DNA from: Herbinix sp. | GTDB lineage: Bacteria > Bacillota > Clostridia > Lachnospirales > Lachnospiraceae | Assembly: GCA_029238935.1 (NCBI GenBank) | Contig: JAQZBN010000007.1 | Coordinates: 1-64,000 of the forward strand | Reading direction: 5' to 3' | Length of the DNA: 64,000 nt | Shown here: positions 38,912-47,628 of the stretch, one piece after another | How positions within the stretch are numbered: position 1 is the first letter of the stretch | How the letters are laid out: each line of letters starts with the position of its first letter | Notes under the pieces: model-generated | What the model saw: the letters and a program-made list of their open reading frames with translations, nothing else | The model's database searches: none | Told to the model about the DNA's origin: nothing | Translations under genes and position numbers: made by a program

Positions 38912-39940
38912 TTAGGTTTTCTTTTTGAATATATCATCCAACTGCATCATTAATTTCTGCAGAGTACCGACTACTTTTTCGTAATCCATTCTCTTTGGAC
39001 CGATGATACCAACCTTTCCATAAACACCTTCTTCAATCTCGTAAGTAGCAGTGACAACGGAACAATCCTTCATCGCCTGAACCGGGGTTTCATCTCCAAT
39101 GTATACTTGAATCCCCCTCTTATCTTCATCCTCCATCTTATCCTGAATAAACTCTGTCAGAAGTTTCTTTTCTTCTAGGGTATAGAGTAATTCGGACACT
39201 TTATCTTTATCACTTAATTCGGGGTACTTTAGGATGTTCGTTGCTCCCGAAGTGTAAATCTCAATATCCTCTTCTTCTAATACTGCCTGCTCAATCGCAT
39301 CTAAGATATCCGACACCAAGGCTCGATATTCACCGGCCTGTTCCTTCATTTTTGAGATCACCGGAAGATTGATTTCTCCAAGATCAAGACCTTGTAAAAA
39401 GGTATTTAATATAATATTTAATTTTAACATTGTCTCTTTGCTTAAAGAGTTTGTTATATGAATAATTTTATTCTTTACGATATTACGTTCAAATACAATG
39501 ACTGCAAGAAGTTGGTTTTCCTCCATTTCAGTTAGTTGAATGAATTTTACCTTCTTCTTATACTGCGGTGTACTTACCATCGTAGTATAATTTGTGTTCA
39601 CCGCAAGCAGCTTTGCCACCTGCTGAAGTAAGATCTCTAATTTATCTGCCTTTTGTAGCAATAGTTCCTTCATCTCTTCTACTTCATTCTCTTTATCCTC
39701 AAGCATCTTATCTACATACAACCGATAACCTTTATCGGAAGGAATGCGTCCTGAGGAAGTATGAGGTTGAACAATGTATCCAAGCTCTTCTAAGTCCGCC
39801 ATCTCATTACGAATGGTTGCTGAACTAAGATTTAAATCGGTATACTTAGAGATGGTTCTGGAGCCGACAGGTTCACCGGTTTCAAGATAATTTCGGATGA
39901 TAGCCTGTAAAATCTTCAATTTTCTTTCATCTAATTGCAT
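38912..39940 (-). CDS. hrcA: heat-shock repressor HrcA
   Basis: The repressor that binds CIRCE and is kept active by GroEL. The 342-residue protein has an N-terminal winged helix (LDERKLKILQAIIRNYLE, then EPVGSRTISKYTDLNLSSATIRNEMADLEELGY as the recognition part), a dimerising GAF-like domain and an inserted segment. It is first in the operon with a perfect CIRCE (39989-40015), so it controls itself together with grpE, dnaK, dnaJ and prmA. Confidence 0.98.
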   Translation of the reverse strand: MQLDERKLKILQAIIRNYLETGEPVGSRTISKYTDLNLSSATIRNEMADLEELGYIVQPHTSSGRIPSDKGYRLYVDKMLEDKENEVEEMKELLLQKADKLEILLQQVAKLLAVNTNYTTMVSTPQYKKKVKFIQLTEMEENQLLAVIVFERNIVKNKIIHITNSLSKETMLKLNIILNTFLQGLDLGEINLPVISKMKEQAGEYRALVSDILDAIEQAVLEEEDIEIYTSGATNILKYPELSDKDKVSELLYTLEEKKLLTEFIQDKMEDEDKRGIQVYIGDETPVQAMKDCSVVTATYEIEEGVYGKVGIIGPKRMDYEKVVGTLQKLMMQLDDIFKKKT

Positions 39941-39988
39941 CTATCCACCCCTATCAAATTGATATTACAACCACCTGAGTTTCTTTTG

Positions 39989-40015
39989 TTAGCACTCACC
40001 TTAATAGAGTGCTAA
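39989..40015. promoter_or_regulatory. CIRCE operator of HrcA
   Basis: A perfect TTAGCACTC-N9-GAGTGCTAA inverted repeat, placed at the predicted transcription start, 49 bases before hrcA. This is the binding site of HrcA itself. Confidence 0.98.
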
Positions 40016-40024
40016 TATACATAT

Positions 40025-40053
40025 AAAATAGCACTATCAATATATTTTGTCAA
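40025..40053 (-). promoter_or_regulatory. sigma-A-type promoter of the hrcA operon
   Basis: Minus-strand TTGACA followed, after 17 bases, by TATTTT. CIRCE starts within about ten bases of the -10 box, so bound HrcA would block initiation. Confidence 0.75.
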
Positions 40054-40148
40054 GGATATTTTGAAATTTTTTTTTGCATCTTTTTATGATCAATTTTTAA
40101 TTATTCGACATATCTTTCCATTGGTATTTTATTACTTCCTATATAAAG

Positions 40149-40183
40149 AAAAGAAGTGCCAGCTCATATGCAGCACTTCTTTT
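40149..40183 (-). terminator. terminator after the VPMTG surface-protein gene
   Basis: An 11-base-pair stem, AAAAGAAGTGC and its complement, with a 13-base loop. The minus-strand 3' side is T-rich. It isolates the upstream gene from the hrcA promoter. Confidence 0.8.
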
Positions 40184-40208
40184 CTTTTATATTATGTGAT
40201 AAATTTCT

Positions 40209-40991
40209 TTATTTTACTTCAAAGGTTTCACGTTTTTTAAGAAAGACTGCAACTTTTAACATAGCTGCTATTCCGACAAGATAGTATATGGCATTGGAGG
40301 TAGAACCAGTCATTGGCACATCCTTAGTAACCACTTCCATAACTGCAGTTACATCCATTGCTGTATTACCGGATACATTCGAACCAGGTCTTTGTGTAGT
40401 ACTTACTAATGCTATGGCAGAACCATCTGCTGTTAAAAATCTTACATTATCAATATACATATCAGTCCCGTTGTTCGCGATATTCATAAATAAAAACATA
40501 CCAGTAGTATCGTTTACAAAGCCCTGGCCAACCTCAAAGGTTCTTGTCATTTTGATAACCTCAGTTAATTTAGTCTCATCATCCTGAAAAGTCCAGTCGC
40601 ATTGTGTCCATACAGAACCATCTGCACCGCCGTAAGAACCAATTGCTCCGCCATTCCAAGCTACCGACTCTCCGGAGGGCTGCTCAATATATAAATCGAA
40701 TTCAATTGTTCTAACCGCATCTATTACAGAAGAACCAACTAATTTAGAAACCTCAAAGATAACCCTCGGAGTATCTTTTTCCTGAGTATCAATCTTTAAC
40801 ATCTTGGAGCCATTCAAATCAACAACAGTTAAAATAGCGGGATCACCCTCATTCTCTGCCATATGGATATAATCGAATTTTTCATCCTCAAAATCAATGA
40901 TATCTGCTGCTGCACTTGCACCTCTTGGTAATGCTGCAATTACGAGGGTTAATACGGCTAATACTGCTAACACCTTTTTCAATAACTTCAT
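40209..40991 (-). CDS. secreted protein with C-terminal VPMTG cell-wall anchor, function unknown
   Basis: A 260-residue protein. A signal peptide (basic start, hydrophobic 8-20, cleavage probably after ASA near 27) is followed by a beta-rich domain of about 170 residues. The segments IEFDLYIEQPSGESVAW and MFLFMNIANNGTDMYIDNVRF resemble carbohydrate-binding jelly-roll folds, where a -YIDNVRF- strand is common. The C-terminus has VPMTGS, a hydrophobic helix and a positive tail (FLKKRE), the order of a sortase signal. It is likely wall-attached and may bind polysaccharide; both are inference. It interrupts the usual hemW-hrcA adjacency. I cannot name the family. Confidence 0.72.
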   Translation of the reverse strand: MKLLKKVLAVLAVLTLVIAALPRGASAAADIIDFEDEKFDYIHMAENEGDPAILTVVDLNGSKMLKIDTQEKDTPRVIFEVSKLVGSSVIDAVRTIEFDLYIEQPSGESVAWNGGAIGSYGGADGSVWTQCDWTFQDDETKLTEVIKMTRTFEVGQGFVNDTTGMFLFMNIANNGTDMYIDNVRFLTADGSAIALVSTTQRPGSNVSGNTAMDVTAVMEVVTKDVPMTGSTSNAIYYLVGIAAMLKVAVFLKKRETFEVK

Positions 40992-41031
40992 AATATCTCT
41001 CCTCCTCTAAACACAATATATTATGTATCAA

Positions 41032-41046
41032 ACGGGCAGAACCCGT
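41032..41046 (-). promoter_or_regulatory. leader hairpin upstream of the VPMTG protein gene
   Basis: Minus-strand ACGGG-TTCTG-CCCGT, a GC-rich five-pair stem in an otherwise AT-rich leader, 40 bases before the ATG and before a strong GGAGGAG site. It does not match a riboswitch class I recognise. Confidence 0.4.
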
Positions 41047-41166
41047 CGGTAGTTACAGTATTTTTCAGATATCCCCTAATTGTAGGTTGTCATAACTCAT
41101 CATTATCAGTTTATCCTTACTCTATTCCATTAAAATAATAATACTTTGATATGAATTCTTATTTCA

Positions 41167-42441
41167 TCATTCCATCATAAACTCTGCAAAAACAGTATTG
41201 CTTATATCAACTCCATAATCTGTAAGTCGAATGTTATCCTCGTTGATTACAATTAATTTTTTTTCCTGAAGATCCGTTAGTACTTTACCATAGACATGAT
41301 CAATATCAATAGAAAATGCCTTGTAAAAGGCTTTTTTGTGAATACCACAGCACATTCTAAGGCCTAAGAACATAAACTCTTCCATCCTGTCTTCTATGGC
41401 TAATCGTTCTATCTCTCTTCGTATTCCTAAAATATCTTCATCCATCGATGGTAGGTTGATGCCAGGTTGGTTTTTGCTCCCCTGTCCTTGGTTTTTGTAT
41501 TCATTAAGGAAGCAAATATACTGCTCAATATCGTGCACATTCTTAAATCGTACTCCATTTAGTAAAGAGGAAGCACCCAAACCAAGACCCAAATAATTCT
41601 TACCAGTCCAATAGGAACTATTATGCTTGCACTCAAATCCTTTTTCAGCATAATTGGATATTTCATATCGTTCGTATCCGGCTTCCTTTAAAAAAGTTTT
41701 TGTTATAGAATACATTCTCCGGTCTTCCTCTTCCGATGGTAACTCTGTTTCATTAGTAGCACCTTCACCGTACTTACTATAAAAGGCTGTCCCTTCCTCT
41801 ATAATTAAACTATAGGCTGAGATGTGTTCTGGAGATAGCATAATCACTTTCTTTAAGGTATCTTCCCAGGAATGTATCGTCTGACCTGGGAGTGCGGACA
41901 TGAGATCGATATTAATATTTTCAAATCCCATCTCCCTTGCCATCGAATAATTTCGAGCAAATTCCTCATAGGTATGAATTCTGCCTAAAAGCTGTAATTC
42001 ATGGTTGTCTGTCGATTGAAGTCCAAAACTGAGTCTGTTGATACCCGCTTTTTGATAAGCTAACAATTTCTCTCTAGTTATTGTTCCCGGATTTACTTCA
42101 ATGGTTACTTCTATTTCCTTATGATTTACAGTAAAAACATTGTAGATTGTCTCCATAATAATCTCAATATAGGTGCCGTCCAATGCGGAAGGGGTTCCAC
42201 CTCCGATAAATATGGTAGGGACTGTGTAATTCTTTGTTCTATCTTGATAGCTTAGAATTTCAGTCACTAGAGCATCGATATATTGCTTCTTCGTTGCATC
42301 ATTTGCCGGAGCTGACAAGAAGTCACAATAAGAACATTTCCTGATGCAAAAAGGTATGTGAATATATAATCCTAATTCCTTTCTGTGAACGAGATCTTCT
42401 TGAAGTGTTTCATCTATTTCTATTTTTTTTATTCCTTTCAA
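41167..42441 (-). CDS. hemW: radical SAM heme chaperone HemW
   Basis: A radical-SAM protein that carries heme to membrane enzymes, often mislabelled coproporphyrinogen III oxidase. The 424-residue protein has the cluster motif CIRKCSYC (Cys32, 36, 39) followed by Asp-Phe as in HemW, then GGGTPSAL and INRLSFGLQS. The C-terminal HemW domain is present. The start is a TTG at 42441 with GAGG 7 bases upstream; no in-frame ATG lies before the cluster motif. It lies 97 bases after lepA, in the same order as in Bacillus. Confidence 0.93.
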   Translation of the reverse strand: MKGIKKIEIDETLQEDLVHRKELGLYIHIPFCIRKCSYCDFLSAPANDATKKQYIDALVTEILSYQDRTKNYTVPTIFIGGGTPSALDGTYIEIIMETIYNVFTVNHKEIEVTIEVNPGTITREKLLAYQKAGINRLSFGLQSTDNHELQLLGRIHTYEEFARNYSMAREMGFENINIDLMSALPGQTIHSWEDTLKKVIMLSPEHISAYSLIIEEGTAFYSKYGEGATNETELPSEEEDRRMYSITKTFLKEAGYERYEISNYAEKGFECKHNSSYWTGKNYLGLGLGASSLLNGVRFKNVHDIEQYICFLNEYKNQGQGSKNQPGINLPSMDEDILGIRREIERLAIEDRMEEFMFLGLRMCCGIHKKAFYKAFSIDIDHVYGKVLTDLQEKKLIVINEDNIRLTDYGVDISNTVFAEFMME

Positions 42442-42538
42442 ACCTTAACCTCGCACTTTCTAAAAAAGCTGTTCCAGCTTTTTACGTGTCTCCAATAATC
42501 TCTTAAGATAGCACGGTTTGCTAAAACAGCTCTTATGT

Positions 42539-44350
42539 TTAGTCTTCGTCTAATTTCAGTACGCTCATGAATGCTTTCTGAGGTATTTCTACATTACCTA
42601 CCTGACGCATTCTCTTCTTACCTTCCTTTTGCTTCTCTAACAATTTCTTCTTTCTTGTAATATCACCACCGTAGCATTTCGCAAGGACGTCCTTACGCAT
42701 TGCTTTGACGGTTTCTCTGGAGATGACCTTGCTGCCGATGGCTGCCTGGATTGGAATTTCAAATAGCTGGCGGGGAATCTCTTCCTTCAGCTTTTCGCAC
42801 ATTCTTCTTCCTCGCTCATAAGCACTTTCTGCATGAACGATAAAGGAAAGAGCATCTACTTCCTCTTTGTTAATTAATATATCTAATTTCACTAATTCTG
42901 ATTGAACATATCCTTTTAATTCATAATCAAAGGAAGCATATCCTTTGGATCTGGATTTTAACGCATCAAAGAAATCGTAAATAATTTCATTTAACGGTAA
43001 TTCATATTTTAAGAGAGCTCTCGTTGTCTCCATATATTCCATACCAAGATAGGTTCCACGGCGTTCCTGGCACAAAGTCATAATGGAACCAACATAATCG
43101 GTTGTCACCATGATTTCAGCAGATACCATCGGCTCTTCCATATATTCAATTTCAGAAGGATTTGGCAGGTTGGTCGGATTGGTAATCTCAATGACTTGTC
43201 CATCGGTTCTATGAACTTTATAGATAACGCTGGGAGCAGTCGTTACCAGATCAAGATTATATTCACGTTCCAGTCTCTCCTGGATAATCTCAAGGTGCAA
43301 TAAACCAAGAAAACCGCAGCGGAAACCAAATCCTAAGGCTACAGAAGTCTCCGGTTCAAATTGCAGGGAGGCATCATTGAGCTGAAGTTTATCTAATGCA
43401 TCTCTTAAGTCTGGATATTTAGCGCCATCTGCAGGATACAAACCGCAGTAAACCATCGGATGAACTTTTTTGTAACCGGGAAGCGGTTCTGCGCAAGGAT
43501 TCTTCGCATCCGTAACCGTATCACCCACACGGGTATCTTTTACATTCTTAAGGCTGGCCGTTACATATCCAACCATACCAGCTGATAATTCCTCCGTTGG
43601 AACAAATTGCCCGGGACCAAAGATACCTAACTCAACTACTTCTGCGGTTGCTCCGGTTGCCATCATTTTGATTTGAGTGCCCTTCTGTATCTTGCCTTCT
43701 TTTACACGGCAAAAGATAATAACACCTTTATAAGAATCATAAATAGAATCAAAGATTAATGCTTGCAAAGGAGCATTCGAATTTCCTTTTGGTGCGGGAA
43801 TCTTTGCAATAATCTGTTCTAATACCTGATCGATATTTATTCCCTGCTTTGCTGATACGAGTGGTGCATCATGAGCTTCCAGACCAATGACATCTTCAAT
43901 CTCAGCAATAACCCGTTCCGGTTCTGCACTTGGTAAATCGATCTTATTGATTACCGGTACAATATCAAGATTATGATCCAACGCCAAATATACATTAGCT
44001 AAAGTCTGCGCTTCAATCCCTTGAGCTGCGTCCACCACAAGGATTGCACCCTCACAGGCAGCCAAACTTCTGGATACTTCATAATTAAAATCAACATGTC
44101 CCGGAGTATCAATCAGATTAAAGACATATTCCTCCCCGTTCTTTGCTCTATATACCGTACGAACGGTCTGTGCTTTAATCGTAATACCTCTTTCTCTTTC
44201 CAAGTCCATATTATCAAGAACCTGTGCCTGCATCTCTCTGCTGGTTAATAATCCGGTCATCTCAATAATACGATCCGCTAACGTAGATTTTCCGTGATCT
44301 ATATGTGCAATAATGCAAAAATTTCTAATTTTACTTTGGTCTATCGCCAT
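42539..44350 (-). CDS. lepA: elongation factor 4 (LepA)
   Basis: A ribosome-bound translational GTPase that affects initiation and back-translocation. The 603-residue protein has the GTPase motifs [15 protein letters not shown] and NKIDLPSA, followed by EF-G-like domains. The LepA-specific C-terminal domain contains [20 protein letters not shown] and ends [17 protein letters not shown]. Full length, with nothing unusual. It follows spoIIP on the same strand. Confidence 0.98.
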   Translation of the reverse strand: MAIDQSKIRNFCIIAHIDHGKSTLADRIIEMTGLLTSREMQAQVLDNMDLERERGITIKAQTVRTVYRAKNGEEYVFNLIDTPGHVDFNYEVSRSLAACEGAILVVDAAQGIEAQTLANVYLALDHNLDIVPVINKIDLPSAEPERVIAEIEDVIGLEAHDAPLVSAKQGINIDQVLEQIIAKIPAPKGNSNAPLQALIFDSIYDSYKGVIIFCRVKEGKIQKGTQIKMMATGATAEVVELGIFGPGQFVPTEELSAGMVGYVTASLKNVKDTRVGDTVTDAKNPCAEPLPGYKKVHPMVYCGLYPADGAKYPDLRDALDKLQLNDASLQFEPETSVALGFGFRCGFLGLLHLEIIQERLEREYNLDLVTTAPSVIYKVHRTDGQVIEITNPTNLPNPSEIEYMEEPMVSAEIMVTTDYVGSIMTLCQERRGTYLGMEYMETTRALLKYELPLNEIIYDFFDALKSRSKGYASFDYELKGYVQSELVKLDILINKEEVDALSFIVHAESAYERGRRMCEKLKEEIPRQLFEIPIQAAIGSKVISRETVKAMRKDVLAKCYGGDITRKKKLLEKQKEGKKRMRQVGNVEIPQKAFMSVLKLDED

Positions 44351-44507
44351 TTTTTCACCCGTACCTTTCCTATAATTGACCTATACATGTAATTTAAGCC
44401 ACAAGAAAGGCTGAAACCTTTAGGTTACAACCTTTTTCCTAATCTGTTGTATTATAGCATAGAGTTTCCATTGTTACAAGAATAATGAATAATCATGAAG
44501 CCACTTC

Positions 44508-45872
44508 TCATTTCCCCTGTAAAACTGCATTCAAAATTTCAGCAAAAGGCTTCATTGCATTCATGGCTGATTGTAATGTATTCTCATCCGTCCCCAATTC
44601 AATCAGAAGAGACTTCGGTCTGACATGCAAATTAAAACGGTAGTCCTTCAAATAATTTTTGAAAAATAGACCAGGGTATAATTCCAAGGATTTTAACTGT
44701 AATTGTAGACTGAACGCTAAATTATCCTGTAGATTTGGATTATTTAAAGCAGCAATCGGCCCATTTAAGTTTCTACTTAAGCCGTTGAACAACATGATCT
44801 GCGCTGTCTCTTCACCATGAATGGTTGTGGAACGTTTTGCAGTACCATCTCTATGTAAATCAATCACTACTTCAATCGAAGGATTTTCGTCTAATATCTT
44901 AGTTATACCTTCTAAAGCATAATTATAAGCTACATTCCGATCTTCAAAATCATAACAGGAGGTATCGTGTATTACATTATATCCATATTGCTCGGTTAAT
45001 ATCTTAGTTAAATAGCTGCCTACACCTACTACTGTATCTTCTTTTTTACCTGCTTTACTGTCGGTGTAAGCTTCTTGGGAGTGGGTATGATAAATCAAAA
45101 TCTGTGGTTTATCATTGGCTTGCTTCATTGTCATATCCTTATCCAATAGTACTTCAGAATCAAATAGATCATCCGTTACCTGGGTTGAACCGTCAACAAT
45201 ATAAAAATTATTCACTAAAAAATTGATGTCCTTTAATTTATCTAAGGTAAACTTAATCCCACTGTTTGTTGTCATCGTTTCTGCTGTTTCTTCATCTGCT
45301 ATATCATCCTCCTTGGTATATACATCTCCGTCAATGTATCCAATCGGTAGCTCATTTTGCGCCATCTGATCAAATGCAATTCCAGCCGGAAGATATTGTA
45401 TCATATTATTAGAGTCATCAAAGTGAAAGAATTTACCATTCGATAGGAAATACTCTCTTGTAAGACCCAATGAGTTTTCTGTATAATAATCCGGTACCTT
45501 AAGCACGCGGTTTACAGAAGCTTCAATTTCGGTTTCCTGTTCTGCATTTTGGACTTGATACAAATCCGGTTGTTCTGATAACTCATCCTTTGCATAGGCA
45601 TGGATGGAAAAGGAATCAAAAGCTCCTTTCATAAAAAAGAGTTTCTCACCGGCACCATCGGTAGAAAAACCAACCAGCGCTGATTTTGATTCCATCACCT
45701 GAATGCATAGCCTGCTCATGATAGTTTTACTAATTTTAGTAACAGCTTGGTCAAAATTATCGGATATCGTTATTGCAGCAAAGCGAAAAATCAAATAGAT
45801 TGTTCCCAGTGCAATGATACCCCAAATAACCATGTATATTTGAGTTCCCGTTTGATATCGTCTTCTTTTCAT
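44508..45872 (-). CDS. spoIIP: stage II sporulation protein P
   Basis: A peptidoglycan amidase and endopeptidase of the SpoIID-SpoIIM-SpoIIP engulfment complex. The 454-residue protein has a basic start, a membrane helix (about 12-32), an extracytoplasmic linker and the amidase domain (about 260-454) with ILIYHTHSQEAY (metal His), IDLHRDGT and LIELGTDENT (catalytic Glu). It follows gpr by 118 bases, the same order as in Bacillus, and the pair is expected to be sporulation-controlled. Confidence 0.95.
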   Translation of the reverse strand: MKRRRYQTGTQIYMVIWGIIALGTIYLIFRFAAITISDNFDQAVTKISKTIMSRLCIQVMESKSALVGFSTDGAGEKLFFMKGAFDSFSIHAYAKDELSEQPDLYQVQNAEQETEIEASVNRVLKVPDYYTENSLGLTREYFLSNGKFFHFDDSNNMIQYLPAGIAFDQMAQNELPIGYIDGDVYTKEDDIADEETAETMTTNSGIKFTLDKLKDINFLVNNFYIVDGSTQVTDDLFDSEVLLDKDMTMKQANDKPQILIYHTHSQEAYTDSKAGKKEDTVVGVGSYLTKILTEQYGYNVIHDTSCYDFEDRNVAYNYALEGITKILDENPSIEVVIDLHRDGTAKRSTTIHGEETAQIMLFNGLSRNLNGPIAALNNPNLQDNLAFSLQLQLKSLELYPGLFFKNYLKDYRFNLHVRPKSLLIELGTDENTLQSAMNAMKPFAEILNAVLQGK

Positions 45873-45990
45873 AATTTCCTCCGGAATATACCAAATAGTT
45901 CATCCACTGTAAGTGACAAGTACTTCATGACTTCATAGATCATTCTATTCATTATATTCCGGAAGGTGAATTTTATGCTTAAGACAAGCA

Positions 45991-46908
45991 CTAACTGGCA
46001 ATCTGCTGAGAAAAACAGGAATTTAACGCCTCGGATATGGTAAAACTAATGCGTTTGATCGATTCATCTATATTTTTTGGTGTAACAAACATATTATTAA
46101 TCTGCTGTTCGTTAATCTCAGATACAAATTGATAAATCTCCCGTTCATCAAAACCGCTTTTTTCCATATACTGTGTCAGAGAATCTGCAACAATGGTTGC
46201 TGCATCCACTACAGTTGGGACTCCAAGTGCTATTACATCGGTTCCTAGGCTCTCTTTATTTAAAGCTTTACGATTATTACCCACCCCTGATCCAGGACTT
46301 ATACCGGTATCGGTAAGTTGTACTGTAGTATTAAGACGGTTAACGCTTCGAGAAGCCAATGCGTCAATCACTATTACTAATTTGGGTTGTGTTTCCTTTA
46401 CAATACCTTTTATGATCTCAACTGTTTCCATACCTGTCTGCGCCATAACACCGGGGGAAATAGCACTCACACTACCGAGTCTATTCTTTTCCTTAAATTC
46501 ATTCCCATATTCTCTGATTAAATGACGGGTTACGAATAAATTATCAACCACTTGGGGGCCAAGAGCATCCGGTGTTACATCTCGGTTCCCAAGCCCAACG
46601 ACTAAAACTTCTTCTTTCTTTAGATTGCCGGCTAATTTACGCAAGTATTTTGCTATCTCATCGGATAACGGTTTGTGATAATCCTCATCTGATTTTGAGA
46701 GCTCTGGAGCTTCGATTGTGATATAGGTTCCCATGGGTTTTTGCATAGCTTCAGATCCTTTTTTATCCTTAATAATGACTGTGGATACGCGAATGTTTTC
46801 CTTCTCATTAAAATCTTCGGTAAGTTCAACCCCTCTTATTTCCACATCATCCTCAGGAAAACTTTCTCTCACTTCCAAAGCCAAGTCAGTTCTTACATTT
46901 TTATCCAT
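45991..46908 (-). CDS. gpr: germination protease GPR
   Basis: The aspartate-type protease that degrades small acid-soluble spore proteins at germination; it is made in the forespore as an inactive precursor. The 305-residue protein starts VRTDLALEVRESFPED, where self-cleavage removes a short propeptide. Core motifs are VVGLGNRDVTPDALGP and VIDALASRSVNRLNTTVQ, with conserved Asp residues, then GSGVGNNRKAL. It is divergent from rpsT, with 314 bases between the two start codons. A sigma-G promoter would be expected but was not resolved by eye. Confidence 0.96.
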   Translation of the reverse strand: MDKNVRTDLALEVRESFPEDDVEIRGVELTEDFNEKENIRVSTVIIKDKKGSEAMQKPMGTYITIEAPELSKSDEDYHKPLSDEIAKYLRKLAGNLKKEEVLVVGLGNRDVTPDALGPQVVDNLFVTRHLIREYGNEFKEKNRLGSVSAISPGVMAQTGMETVEIIKGIVKETQPKLVIVIDALASRSVNRLNTTVQLTDTGISPGSGVGNNRKALNKESLGTDVIALGVPTVVDAATIVADSLTQYMEKSGFDEREIYQFVSEINEQQINNMFVTPKNIDESIKRISFTISEALNSCFSQQIAS

Positions 46909-47040
46909 CGTTATACCTCCTCGGTAATATCTTTACAAAACATTGGTTAATACTAAATATCAGATCGCAAATTAAGTCCCTGCTAGCATTGCCAGAAAAC
47001 TGCTTGTATATATTTTAATCAAAGTTTATAAAATTATGTA

Positions 47041-47074
47041 TTGACAGAATGTTTTGGATAGACTACTATATAAT
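47041..47074 (+). promoter_or_regulatory. probable promoter of rpsT
   Basis: TTGACA at 47041-47046 and TACTAT 17 bases downstream. A better TATAAT at 47069-47074 is 22 bases away, so the exact -10 is uncertain. The transcript would have an approximately 140-base leader before rpsT. Confidence 0.55.
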
Positions 47075-47222
47075 AGTATGTTTACATTATACGTCCGTGT
47101 CCGGAATTAATGCAAACACAGTATTCGAAACAACCAGTTCCCAAGTTTGGCATCCACTCTCAGGTTATTGTTGTCCTTGGTGCAATGGTTGGTCAATAAA
47201 ACATATTTTGGAGGTGTACAAA

Positions 47223-47486
47223 TTGGCTAACATTAAATCTGCTAAAAAAAGAATTTTAGTTAACGAGACTAAAGCTGCTAGAAATAAGGCTATCAAGTCC
47301 AAAGTTAAGACGATGATGAAAAAAGTAGATGCTGCTGTTGTTGCTGGCGATAAAGATGCTGCAAAAGCTAACTTAGTTGCTGCAATCGCAGAAATCGATA
47401 AAGCTTCTTCCAAGGGCGTTTATCACAAGAATACAGCTGCTAGAAAAGTATCTCGTTTAGCTAAGGCTGTTAATAAAATTGCATAA
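47223..47486 (+). CDS. rpsT: 30S ribosomal protein bS20
   Basis: An 87-residue basic ribosomal protein: ANIKSAKKRILVNETKAARN, then the helical bundle and a C-terminal SRLAKAVNKIA. The start is a TTG at 47223 with GGAGGTG 6 bases before it; the reading frame is open further upstream, but that extension has no family likeness. It is one of only three plus-strand genes here. In Bacillus rpsT sits between holA and gpr; here holA is about 4 kb away. A strong terminator follows. Confidence 0.97.
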   Translation: MANIKSAKKRILVNETKAARNKAIKSKVKTMMKKVDAAVVAGDKDAAKANLVAAIAEIDKASSKGVYHKNTAARKVSRLAKAVNKIA

Positions 47487-47504
47487 TTGTAATTAGAGCG
47501 TAGT

Positions 47505-47537
47505 ATAAGGCTGTCAATTTGACAGCCTTATTTTTTT
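47505..47537 (+). terminator. terminator of rpsT
   Basis: ATAAGGCTGTCAA pairs with its complement over 11-13 bases with a minimal loop, then a run of seven T. It begins 19 bases after the rpsT stop. Confidence 0.95.
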
Positions 47538-47572
47538 GTATGAATTATTCGGATACCTGCTTTATAATTAAA

Positions 47573-47607
47573 AATGTTGGGAATGTGACGCTCACATTCC
47601 CAACATT
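47573..47607 (-). terminator. terminator of the S-layer protein gene
   Basis: A perfect 16-base-pair stem with a three-base loop. On the minus strand it is followed by TTTTAATTAT. It lies 22 bases after the stop of the downstream-facing gene. Confidence 0.92.
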
Positions 47608-47628
47608 CATGAAAGAACTATTTATTAT

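Noticed and set aside
44380-44460. Possible attenuator before lepA
   Set aside because: Short AGG/CCT repeats can pair in several ways, but no single convincing stem with a T-run was seen.
47049-47222. A 58-residue N-terminal extension of bS20
   Set aside because: The bS20 family begins at ANIKSAKKR, and a strong ribosome site stands 6 bases before the TTG. The extension has no likeness to anything known to me.
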